Origin: Janthinobacterium sp. 64
GTDB lineage: Bacteria > Pseudomonadota > Gammaproteobacteria > Burkholderiales > Burkholderiaceae_D
Assembly (NCBI RefSeq): GCF_002813325.1
Contig: NZ_PHUG01000001.1
Span: forward strand, 1,054,001-1,118,000
Direction: 5' to 3'
Length of the DNA stretch: 64,000 bases
Shown here: positions 52,512-60,370 of the stretch, in pieces
Position numbering within the stretch: the stretch's first letter is position 1
Layout: each line of letters starts with the position of its first letter
The notes under the pieces: generated by a model
Seen by the model: the letters and a program-made list of their open reading frames with translations, nothing else
Told to the model about the DNA's origin: nothing
The model's database searches: none
Translations under genes and position numbers: made by a program

Positions 52512-52586
52512 GGGAGCAGTGTGAAAGTGAAGACGGCGGCAGTGTAGCAGAGGCGCCCGGCCAGGCGCGCTCTGCTGAAACGGCGC

Positions 52587-55082
52587 CTACATCTTGTAGT
52601 TCAGCGAAACCAGCACGCTGCGCGGCGCGCCGTAGCGTTCCAGCCCGCCCGACCAGGCATAGCCGAGCGCCTGGTAGTAGCGGCGGTCGAGCACGTTGTC
52701 GACACTCACGCGCAGCTGCAGCTGCTCGCTGAGGCGGTAGCCGGCCGTCAGCCCGACGATGGCGTAGCCGCCCTGCCGCGTCAGGTAAGCCGTGTCGCGG
52801 CGTTCGATCTTGTCCTGCGCAGTCACGGAAGCGCCTACATTCCACCGCGCCAGGCTGCCGCTCAGTTGCACCGTCGTGTACAGCTTGAACAATTGCTTCG
52901 GCTCATCCGTGGCGATGCGCTGGCCGATATTCGCCGCCACGCTGTCTTTCGTGTACTTGGCCAGCACATAGGTGTAGCCGCCCGCGATCTGCCAGCCCGG
53001 CAAAGGCGAGCCCGACAACTGCAAGTCGACGCCTTCGCTCTGCACCTGGCCGGCCGCGCGGGCGCAATAGATGGCGCCACCCGTGGGGCAATTGACCTCG
53101 TCGGCCATGGCGCGGTTATTCTGCCTGATGCGGAACAGGGCGCCGCTGGCATTGAGCCTGCCGCCGAAATATTCTCCCTTGACGCCCGCTTCCAGGTTGG
53201 TGCCGCTCAACGGCGGCAAGGTATTGCCTTTGACATCGAGCACGCTTTGCGGCTGGAAGATCTGCGTGCCGCTCGCATACACGGAATGGTGCGCGTCAAG
53301 GTCGTAGACCAGACCGGCGTACGGCGTAAACTTGGCGTTTTCCGTCAGGTCGCGGCGCCATGTGGGGTTGGTGGCATACCAGCCCGTCACGTCCTGCGCA
53401 TACCAGCCGAAGCGCCCGCCCAGCACCAGGCGCAGCGGATCGGCCAGGCTGAAGTTGCCGGCCGCATAAATGCCCTTCTCGTCCGTCTTGCGGCCCCAGT
53501 TGTAGGGCTCGAACGGCGCGCCGCGCATCGGGTAGGCGTGCGGATTCCACTGGAGCAGATCGAACACGCGCGTTTGCGCGCCTTCCCAGCTCTGGCCCGC
53601 GTCCGAATCGTCATGGCGGTAGCTGGCGCCGACGATCACGTCATGCTGGCGGCCGAACCAGGTGACGGGGCCGCTCAAGCGCCAGTCGGCCACGACTTGC
53701 TCCGTGTTGTACTTCCAGCCCGTTTCGGACTGGTTCAGCTTGTATATGTCGCCATCGATGCGGCTGTTGGTGGTATTGCGCGTGCTCGACGAGGCATCGA
53801 TATGCGTGATGGCGAAGCGGCTGCGCCAGCCCTGCTCCAGCTGCGTTTCCAGGTCGGCGAAGACGACGTTGTTGTCGCGTTTCTGGAACGAGTCGGCATT
53901 GTTCAGGAAGGTCGAGCGGGGCAAATCCATGTGGCGGCCGTCGGGCAAGGTCGGCAAGCCGACGAACACGCCGTCGGTGCGGCTGTGCTGGCGCGAAAAG
54001 CCGATGCCGGCCGTGGTCGATGGCGTCAGGTCCGCCTCCAGAATCGCATACACGGTGCTGTTCTTGTTGCCCACCACATCGACGAAACTGTCGCTGTCGC
54101 GCAGGCTGGCCGCCACCCTGCCGCGCACCTTGCCCGACGCGGTCAATGCATTGCTGGCGTCGACCGTCAGTTGCCGGTCCTTCCAGCTGCCCAGGTGAGC
54201 CGAGGCATTTAGCAGGGACGTGGCCGTGGGGCGCTTGCGTATCATGTTGATGCTGCCCGACGGCGCGCCCGCCCCTTCCATCAGGCCCGTGGCGCCGCGC
54301 ACCACTTCCACCCGGTCGTACATCAGCATGTCGGCCGAAACGTTGCGCTCATTAAAACCCGTGACATCGAGCGGCAAGCCGTCGACATTCACGTGGCTCA
54401 AGGCAAAGCCGCGCGCAAAATACGTGGTTTCCTGGTCGGACACCCCCTGCGTCTTGCCATAGATACCGGGCGTGGCGCGCGCCACGTCCTGCAACGTGGT
54501 CAGGTCGAAATCTTCCATCTGCTGGCGCGAAATGACGCTGACCGTTTGCGGCGTGTGGCGCTGCGACAGGTTCAAGCCCGTGGCCGTCGACAGATTGCGC
54601 GCCGTATATAGCCCCGTGCCTTCCGTGGCGCGGTCGGCCTCGGCGCTGACGATCACGGCGGGCATGCTGGCCATGCCGCCATCGGCCGTACTACTACTGA
54701 TTTTGCGCAACAGGTAATTGCCGCTGCCGCCATCCACCCCTTCCAGGCCGCTGCCTTGCAACAGTTTTTGCAAGCCGGCGGAGACGCCATGGCGCCCCTG
54801 CAAACCCGGCGTCGCCAGGCCGTCGAGGGCCACGCCCTGCGTCGACAGGTTGATCCCGGCGGCGATGGCAAACGCGGGCAACGCATCGCGCAGGCTGCCG
54901 GCGGGAATGCTGTAATCACGCACATTGGCGGCCGGGCTGGCCTCGGCGGCCAGCGCTGCCTGCGGCAAACCGGCGCCGGCAGCGCCCACGGCCAGGAGCA
55001 GGACCAGCGCGGCGCGCACGGCGCCGGTGGTGGGATGGAGCGTCATGCGTGCCGTTGTCAAACTGCGGTGCTGCAAAGCCAT
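52587..55082 (-). CDS. TonB-dependent siderophore receptor with STN domain
   Basis: 831 residues. Signal peptide, then an STN signalling domain (about 52-107: YSIPAGSLRDALPAFAIAAGINL) that contacts FecR. Then plug (about 155-300: RHTPQTVSVISRQQMEDFDLTTLQDV, YFARGFALSHVNVDGLPLD) and barrel, ending VLVSLNYKM. It resembles FpvA/FoxA-type hydroxamate or catecholate receptors, probably for a ferric siderophore. It is downstream of fecI/fecR on the same strand, with the REP-like repeats between. Confidence 0.9.
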   Translation of the reverse strand: MALQHRSLTTARMTLHPTTGAVRAALVLLLAVGAAGAGLPQAALAAEASPAANVRDYSIPAGSLRDALPAFAIAAGINLSTQGVALDGLATPGLQGRHGVSAGLQKLLQGSGLEGVDGGSGNYLLRKISSSTADGGMASMPAVIVSAEADRATEGTGLYTARNLSTATGLNLSQRHTPQTVSVISRQQMEDFDLTTLQDVARATPGIYGKTQGVSDQETTYFARGFALSHVNVDGLPLDVTGFNERNVSADMLMYDRVEVVRGATGLMEGAGAPSGSINMIRKRPTATSLLNASAHLGSWKDRQLTVDASNALTASGKVRGRVAASLRDSDSFVDVVGNKNSTVYAILEADLTPSTTAGIGFSRQHSRTDGVFVGLPTLPDGRHMDLPRSTFLNNADSFQKRDNNVVFADLETQLEQGWRSRFAITHIDASSSTRNTTNSRIDGDIYKLNQSETGWKYNTEQVVADWRLSGPVTWFGRQHDVIVGASYRHDDSDAGQSWEGAQTRVFDLLQWNPHAYPMRGAPFEPYNWGRKTDEKGIYAAGNFSLADPLRLVLGGRFGWYAQDVTGWYATNPTWRRDLTENAKFTPYAGLVYDLDAHHSVYASGTQIFQPQSVLDVKGNTLPPLSGTNLEAGVKGEYFGGRLNASGALFRIRQNNRAMADEVNCPTGGAIYCARAAGQVQSEGVDLQLSGSPLPGWQIAGGYTYVLAKYTKDSVAANIGQRIATDEPKQLFKLYTTVQLSGSLARWNVGASVTAQDKIERRDTAYLTRQGGYAIVGLTAGYRLSEQLQLRVSVDNVLDRRYYQALGYAWSGGLERYGAPRSVLVSLNYKM

Positions 55083-55176
55083 GTAAAGCCCTTTCGATGG
55101 TTCGGATTGTTCGTTCTCTATCTTGTATGACGAAGCAATCCGAAAAAAGGGACAGGCAAGAAGTAAATTGGAGCAC

Positions 55177-55263
55177 GTCGGCTTACGCCCTGCGGGCTAA
55201 GCCAACCTACCATACCCGACAGGCGTAGGTCGGCTTAGCGTGGCAAGGCCACGCGTAAGCCGA
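55177..55263. repeat. REP-like inverted repeats
   Basis: A pair of related dyads: 55177-55210 (GTCGGCTTACGC ... AACCTAC) and 55225-55263 (GTAGGTCGGCTTAGC ... GCGTAAGCCGAC). They share GTCGGCTTA and form long hairpins between fecR and the receptor gene. Such units are typically extragenic REPs and may stop or stabilise the transcript. Confidence 0.75.
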
Positions 55264-55268
55264 CAATC

Positions 55269-56237
55269 TCAAGCCGCCTCGACACTGATCCAGTAGCGCG
55301 TGCGGCGCGCCAGCCGGATCGGCAGGGAGCGCTGCAGCAAGAGCAAGATGTTGTCCGGGTCGTTCAACTGGAAAATGCCGTCCACGGGCATGGCCGCCAG
55401 CGCCGGATCGCAGCGCAGCACGCCATAGCGATAGCACGCCACCTGCTCCAGCACCTCGCCCAGCGGCATGCGCTCGGCGATCAGCACGCCCCGCAGCCAG
55501 GCATCCGTATGGGGTGACAATGGCGTCAAGGCGGAAACGGCCACATCGTCGAAACTGCCCTGCCGGCCCGCATCGACCCTGTGCAAGTCTTCTGGCGCCT
55601 GCGATGGCGCGATCTCGACGGCGCCCTCGCTGACAGCCACCTGCGTGCGCGGCGCCAGCACGCTGCCGCCCTGGCGCACGCTGAAGCGCGTCCCCAGCGC
55701 GCGCACGGCGCCATTGCTGCTGCGCACGAGGAACGGGCGCGCGGACACGGCCCCGTCGTGCGCGGTGGCGACGTGGATTTCCCCGGCATGCAGCACGACC
55801 AACCGCGCCGCGTCGTCAAAGCGCACGTCGATGGCCGTGTCCGTATTGAGAACCAGCTGCGTGCCGTCGGGCAATGTCAGGTGGCGGATTTCGCCCCTGG
55901 CCGTGCGGATGTCGGCGCGCCACGCTTGCCAAGGTGCCGACTGGCTGGCCAGCCACAGCGCCGGCCCGGCCGCGATCAACCCCGCCAGGCCGTAGAGCAC
56001 GGCACGCCGCTGCGGCGACTTCGGCACCGCGTCCGCCGCCTGGCGCAGCGCGGGCGGCACGCTGGCCAGGGTGCCGCACACCAGCTCGGCCCGCTGCCAG
56101 GCCGCTGCATGCGCGGGATCGCTGGCGCGCCAGGACTGGAACGCTTGCTGCTCGCTTGGCGTCAAGGCACCTGCGTGCAGGCGCACCAGCCATTGCGCCG
56201 CCGCCCGCGCCGCGCGGGGATCGATGGCCACGTTCAC
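55269..56237 (-). CDS. fecR: FecR-family anti-sigma/regulator
   Basis: 322 residues. The cytoplasmic N-terminus (1-85) has ARAAAQWLVRLHAGALTPSEQQAFQSWRASDPAHAAAWQRAE. One membrane segment near 85-105 (VLYGLAGLIAAGPALWLA) is followed by a periplasmic domain with RGEIRHLTLPDGTQLVLNTDTAIDV, the FecR signature. It conveys receptor occupancy to FecI. It overlaps the sigma gene by 4 bases. Confidence 0.92.
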   Translation of the reverse strand: MNVAIDPRAARAAAQWLVRLHAGALTPSEQQAFQSWRASDPAHAAAWQRAELVCGTLASVPPALRQAADAVPKSPQRRAVLYGLAGLIAAGPALWLASQSAPWQAWRADIRTARGEIRHLTLPDGTQLVLNTDTAIDVRFDDAARLVVLHAGEIHVATAHDGAVSARPFLVRSSNGAVRALGTRFSVRQGGSVLAPRTQVAVSEGAVEIAPSQAPEDLHRVDAGRQGSFDDVAVSALTPLSPHTDAWLRGVLIAERMPLGEVLEQVACYRYGVLRCDPALAAMPVDGIFQLNDPDNILLLLQRSLPIRLARRTRYWISVEAA

Positions 56238-56761
56238 AGGATCAAGAGGATGCAGCGCTCGAACGCCTGCACCATGTAGCGCTTGATGCTGCGCTCGCTC
56301 ACGCCCAGGCGCCGGGCGATTTCTCCATAAGCGAGGCCGTCGACATGCGCCAGCAGGAAGGCGCTGCGCACCAGCGGCGGCAAGCCGTCGAGCATGGCAT
56401 CGATGCGCTGCAAGGCCTCCAATACGAGCAAGCGCTCTTCCGGCGACTGCATCAGCAATTCAGGCTGCTGCGCCAGCGTTTCCAGCCATGCCTGCTCCAG
56501 CGACAGGCGCCGGTAGTGGTCGATCAGCAGGCGCTGCGCCACGGTCGTCAGATAGGCGCGCGGCTCGCGCAAGGTCTGCCGGTTCTCGGGCGGCGCCGTC
56601 AGCAGGCGCACGAAGGTATCGTGTGCCAGGTCCGCCGCATGGTCGGCGCACTGCAGCTTGGCGCGCAGCCAGCGCATCAGCCAGCCATGGTGGTGGCTGT
56701 AAATGCCGGCTATCGACTCGCTGGACTGCGCAATGTTCACTGGGGACTCCGATACGCGCAA
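56234..56761 (-). CDS. fecI: FecI-type ECF sigma factor
   Basis: 175 residues. Region 2: YSHHHGWLMRWLRAKLQCADHAADLAHDTFVRLL and REPRAYLTTVAQRLLIDHYRR. Region 4: DGLPPLVRSAFLLAHVDGLAYGEIARRLGVSERSIKRYMVQA. It is the iron-starvation sigma for the TonB receptor and is overlapped by fecR. A Fur box is 20 bases upstream of its start. Confidence 0.92.
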   Translation of the reverse strand: MRVSESPVNIAQSSESIAGIYSHHHGWLMRWLRAKLQCADHAADLAHDTFVRLLTAPPENRQTLREPRAYLTTVAQRLLIDHYRRLSLEQAWLETLAQQPELLMQSPEERLLVLEALQRIDAMLDGLPPLVRSAFLLAHVDGLAYGEIARRLGVSERSIKRYMVQAFERCILLIL

Positions 56762-56779
56762 GGCAAGGCGCGGCTAATT

Positions 56780-56798
56780 GATAATAATTCTCATTATC
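56780..56798 (-). promoter_or_regulatory. Fur box before fecI
   Basis: GATAATAATTCTCATTATC matches the 19-base Fur consensus at 16 positions and is nearly palindromic. It would repress fecI/fecR and the receptor when iron is sufficient. Confidence 0.85.
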
Positions 56799-56875
56799 AC
56801 AAATCATGGCCTCCGGCGTCAATGCCGATGCCTGCCTATTCCCGGAAACTGTTGTTTCAGCGTGGCTGCAATCGT

Positions 56876-57364
56876 CTAGCGCTTGATATACAGGCTCTTC
56901 ATCACCATGCCGCCGCGCATTTTCTTCGCGCCCGGCGCCAGCCCCGCTGGACAAGCGCCCTGGAACACGGCAGCCAGTTCCGTGCGCTGCACTTCGCTCT
57001 TGCCATGGACTTGCACGGTGGTATCGGCGCTCAGGGTGTATGCCCTGGCCAGGTCGCCCTTGAAGGTGACGGCCAGCCTGGCGTCCGGACAGCTGGACTG
57101 GAATTGATAGCTGTCGCCCTCGCGGCTGTGCGACTCGATCTGGCATTCCTGCTCGAAATCAGACCACAGGTCATCGTCGATCAGGCGGTCGCGCGCGTGG
57201 TCGACGCAGATTTCCCAGGAAAATGGCGAGGTGGCGGGCGTCACCTTCCACAGCCCCGTGGCACGCTGCAAGCGCTGCGCCGGCTCGGCCGCCGAAGCGA
57301 ACGTGGCTGCGCACATGGGAAGAATAGTCATCAGGAACAAGGTCGCGCTGCGCTTCATGGGCAT
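56876..57364 (-). CDS. DUF3617-family periplasmic protein
   Basis: 162 residues. The signal peptide MKRSATLFLMTILPMCAATF ends near ASA. The mature part has LWKVTPATSPFSWEICVDHARD, a second CPDARLAVTF and CPAGLAPGAKKM, four Cys that could form two disulfides, as in DUF3617 proteins. The function is unknown. ATG 57358 (two codons in) fits the signal peptide slightly better. Confidence 0.75.
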   Translation of the reverse strand: MPMKRSATLFLMTILPMCAATFASAAEPAQRLQRATGLWKVTPATSPFSWEICVDHARDRLIDDDLWSDFEQECQIESHSREGDSYQFQSSCPDARLAVTFKGDLARAYTLSADTTVQVHGKSEVQRTELAAVFQGACPAGLAPGAKKMRGGMVMKSLYIKR

Positions 57365-57420
57365 ACTCTTTCAGCTAAAAACTTGAATATAGCAAAGAGG
57401 AATGCCTGCAGGCCACACGC

Positions 57421-57594
57421 TTAGCCGTGCATCCCGGGCCTCGCCGCCAGCACGCAGGGAATGGCTAGCGGCCCCAGGAAAGTCACCAGGATGGCGCGGA
57501 TGGCCGTTATTCGCAAGGCGCGGCGTTTGGCGATGTAGAGGCAGGCGAAGGCCGACAGCGACCAGATCAAGGCAGGCAAGTACTCGGTCATCAT
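57421..57594 (-). CDS. Small membrane protein, 57 residues
   Basis: Starts MMTEYLPALIWSLSAFACLYIAKRR, with a second hydrophobic part AIRAILVTFLGPLAIPCVLA. GGAG precedes the ATG pair (57594/57591). It has the form of a small two-helix inner-membrane protein. I recognise no family. Confidence 0.55.
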   Translation of the reverse strand: MMTEYLPALIWSLSAFACLYIAKRRALRITAIRAILVTFLGPLAIPCVLAARPGMHG

Positions 57595-57703
57595 GAACTC
57601 CGGATGCGCCCTGGAAGGCAGGAAAGCCATGCTGACACGGAAATGGGATCACCGCAATGGCAGATTGGGCTTCTGCCATTGCGATGGATACGGTCGAATA
57701 CGA

Positions 57704-59164
57704 TCAGTGTTGACCGATCTTCATGATTTTCAGCGCGTTCGTGCCGCCCACCTTGCCCATCGGCTCGCCCCAGGTCAGGACGACCGTGTCGCCCTTGGTC
57801 ACGACCTTATGTTCCAGCAGCAGCTCTTCCGCCTGTTGCAAGACCTTGTCGCGATCCGTGCCGGACGTCAATTCCAGGGTGCTGACGTTGCGGTACAGGG
57901 CCAGCTTGCGGCGCGTGCCTACGCTCGGGGTCAGCGCGACGATGGGGATGTCGATGTTACAACGGCTCATCCACAGGGCCGTGGAACCCGATTCCGTCAA
58001 GGTGGCAATCGCTTTCACACGCAAGTGGTGGGCCGTAAACAGGGCGCCGTAGGCGATCGACTGGTCGATGCGCGAGAACGTGGCGTTGAGGAAATCGGCG
58101 TCCAGCTTGCAGGTATCCCACTTTTCCGCATCCAGGCAGATGGCGGCCATCGCTTCCACCGTCTCGATCGGATAGCGGCCAGACGCCGTTTCGGCCGACG
58201 TCATGACGGCGTCCGTGCCATCGAGCACGGCATTGGCCACGTCGGATACTTCGGCGCGGGTCGGCACGGCGTTGACGATCATCGATTCCATCATCTGCGT
58301 GGCCGTGATCGCCAGCTTGTTTGACGCGCGCGCCATCTTGATCATGCGCTTTTGCAGGGCCGGCACGGCCGCATTGCCCACTTCCACGGCCAGGTCGCCG
58401 CGCGCCACCATGATGCCGTCGGAAGCGTCGAGAATCTCTTGCAGCGCAGGAATGGCTTCCGCGCGCTCGATCTTGGCGATCATCATCGGCTTGTGGTCCC
58501 ACGCTTCGCCGGCGATATTGGCCAGCTGGCGCGCCATGACCATGTCGGTGGCGTTTTTCGGGAACGATACGGCCACGTAATCGGCCTGGAAGCTCATTGC
58601 CGTCTTGACGTCTTCCATGTCTTTCGCCGTCAAGGCTGGCGCAGACAAGCCGCCGCCCTGGCGGTTGATGCCCTTGTTGTTCGACAACTCGCCGCCGATT
58701 TTCACGGTCGTGTGGATTTCGCTGCCGACGACTTTATCGACCGTCAGCACGATCAGGCCGTCGTTCAGCAGCAATACGTCCGCCGTGCGCAAGTCGCGCG
58801 GCAATTCCTTGTAGTCGAGACCGCAGCGCTCCAGGTTGCCCAGTTCGCCGTTTTCGCCCCATTTCGCGTCAAGGATGAACTTCATGCCATTTTCCAGGAA
58901 AATCTTGCCTTCTTCAAACTTGCCGACGCGAATCTTCGGGCCTTGCAAGTCAGCCATGATGGCCACTTCGCGGCCGCACAGCGCAGCCGCTTCGCGCACC
59001 ATGCGGGCGCGGTCGATATGGTCTTGCGCCTTGCCATGCGAAAAGTTCAGGCGCACGACGTCGACGCCGGCCTTGAACATGCGGACCAGGGTATCGATAT
59101 CGTTCGAAGCGGGGCCGATGGTGGAAACGATCTTGGTGGCGCGTTGCTGTACTTGCATGGTCAT
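57704..59164 (-). CDS. pyk: Pyruvate kinase
   Basis: 486 residues from ATG 59164. RATKIVSTIGPAS, VVRLNFSHGKAQDH, ISLKDMED-type segment (LTAKDMEDVKTAM), DGIMVARGDLAVEVG and MTSAETASGRYPIETVEAM are the active-site and ADP/cation features. It makes ATP and pyruvate from PEP. It follows gap after 86 bases on the same strand. Confidence 0.95.
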   Translation of the reverse strand: MTMQVQQRATKIVSTIGPASNDIDTLVRMFKAGVDVVRLNFSHGKAQDHIDRARMVREAAALCGREVAIMADLQGPKIRVGKFEEGKIFLENGMKFILDAKWGENGELGNLERCGLDYKELPRDLRTADVLLLNDGLIVLTVDKVVGSEIHTTVKIGGELSNNKGINRQGGGLSAPALTAKDMEDVKTAMSFQADYVAVSFPKNATDMVMARQLANIAGEAWDHKPMMIAKIERAEAIPALQEILDASDGIMVARGDLAVEVGNAAVPALQKRMIKMARASNKLAITATQMMESMIVNAVPTRAEVSDVANAVLDGTDAVMTSAETASGRYPIETVEAMAAICLDAEKWDTCKLDADFLNATFSRIDQSIAYGALFTAHHLRVKAIATLTESGSTALWMSRCNIDIPIVALTPSVGTRRKLALYRNVSTLELTSGTDRDKVLQQAEELLLEHKVVTKGDTVVLTWGEPMGKVGGTNALKIMKIGQH

Positions 59165-59250
59165 GGTGTGCTGCTTTCTATAATGAGTTGCTACAAGGGC
59201 CAGCCTTGTGGGCCGGCCGTCCTGGTGCGCTGGATCAGCGGTGGTTCTTC

Positions 59251-60261
59251 TTACTTGGCCGCCATCAGGGCGACCGTGGTGTCCAACATGCGGTTCGAAA
59301 AGCCCCACTCGTTGTCGTACCACGACGACACTTTCACGAGGCGGCCCGACACCTTGGTCAGGGTCGCATCGAAGTTCGACGAGGCCGGGTTGTGGTTGAA
59401 ATCGATGGAAACGAGCGGTTCCGTCTGGTACGTCAAAATGCCTTTCAGCGCGCCTTCCGACGCCGTTTTCAGCAAGGCGTTGACTTCCTCGACGCTGGTA
59501 TCGCGCTTGGCGATGAAGGACAGGTCGACCAGCGAGACGTTAATCGTCGGCACGCGGATGGCAAAGCCATCGAGCTTGCCATTCAGTTCCGGCAAGACGA
59601 GGCCGACAGCGGCCGCCGCACCCGTCTTGGTGGGAATCATCGAATGCGTGGCCGAGCGGGCGCGGCGCAAGTCTTCATGCATCACGTCGCTCAAGACCTG
59701 GTCGTTCGTGTAGGCGTGCACGGTGGTCATCAGCCCCGATTCGATGCCGATGGCGTCGTTGAGGGGTTTGACCAATGGCGCCAGACAATTCGTCGTGCAC
59801 GAGGCATTCGAAATGACCGTGTCCGATGCCTTCAGCACGTGCTGGTTGACGCCGAACACGATGGTGGCGTCCACATCCTTGCCGCCCGGTGCGGAAATGA
59901 TGACTTTCTTGGCGCCGCCCTTCAGGTGGGCCGAGGCTTTTTCCTTGGTGGTGAAGAAACCCGTGCATTCGAGCACCACGTCGACGCCGAGTTCGCCCCA
60001 AGGGATCAAAGCTGGGTCGCGCTGCGCGAAGACGCGGATGCGGTCGCCATTGACGAGCATATTCTCGCCATCGATGGTGACGACGCCGGGAAACTTGCCG
60101 TGCACCGTGTCGTAGCGCGTCAGGTGCGCATTCGACTTGGCGTCGCCCAGGTCATTGATGGCGACGATCTCGATATCCTGCTGCTTGCCGCCTTCATAAA
60201 ACGCGCGCAAGACATTGCGGCCGATGCGGCCATAGCCATTGATGGCAACTTTGATGGTCAT
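59251..60261 (-). CDS. gap: Glyceraldehyde-3-phosphate dehydrogenase, type I
   Basis: 336 residues from ATG 60261: [20 protein letters not shown] (NAD fold), [15 protein letters not shown] (catalytic Cys), [14 protein letters not shown], and [14 protein letters not shown] at the end. It is central glycolysis/gluconeogenesis. It lies between ppc and pyk; the palindrome copy 3 separates it from ppc. Confidence 0.96.
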   Translation of the reverse strand: MTIKVAINGYGRIGRNVLRAFYEGGKQQDIEIVAINDLGDAKSNAHLTRYDTVHGKFPGVVTIDGENMLVNGDRIRVFAQRDPALIPWGELGVDVVLECTGFFTTKEKASAHLKGGAKKVIISAPGGKDVDATIVFGVNQHVLKASDTVISNASCTTNCLAPLVKPLNDAIGIESGLMTTVHAYTNDQVLSDVMHEDLRRARSATHSMIPTKTGAAAAVGLVLPELNGKLDGFAIRVPTINVSLVDLSFIAKRDTSVEEVNALLKTASEGALKGILTYQTEPLVSIDFNHNPASSNFDATLTKVSGRLVKVSSWYDNEWGFSNRMLDTTVALMAAK

Positions 60262-60317
60262 GCTGTCTCCTTGATGTTTTCTGCTGAGTTCGTAAAGCCA
60301 ACCCAAGTGCAAATACC

Positions 60318-60344
60318 GGGGTCGTACCCTCAGGGTACGACCCC
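60318..60344. repeat. GGGGTC palindromic repeat, copy 3
   Basis: GGGGTCGTACCC, TCA, GGGTACGACCCC between gap and ppc. AAATACC precedes it as in copy 2. Confidence 0.9.
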
Positions 60345-60370
60345 AGCCCTAGCTGTTGGGCTTGATTTCA

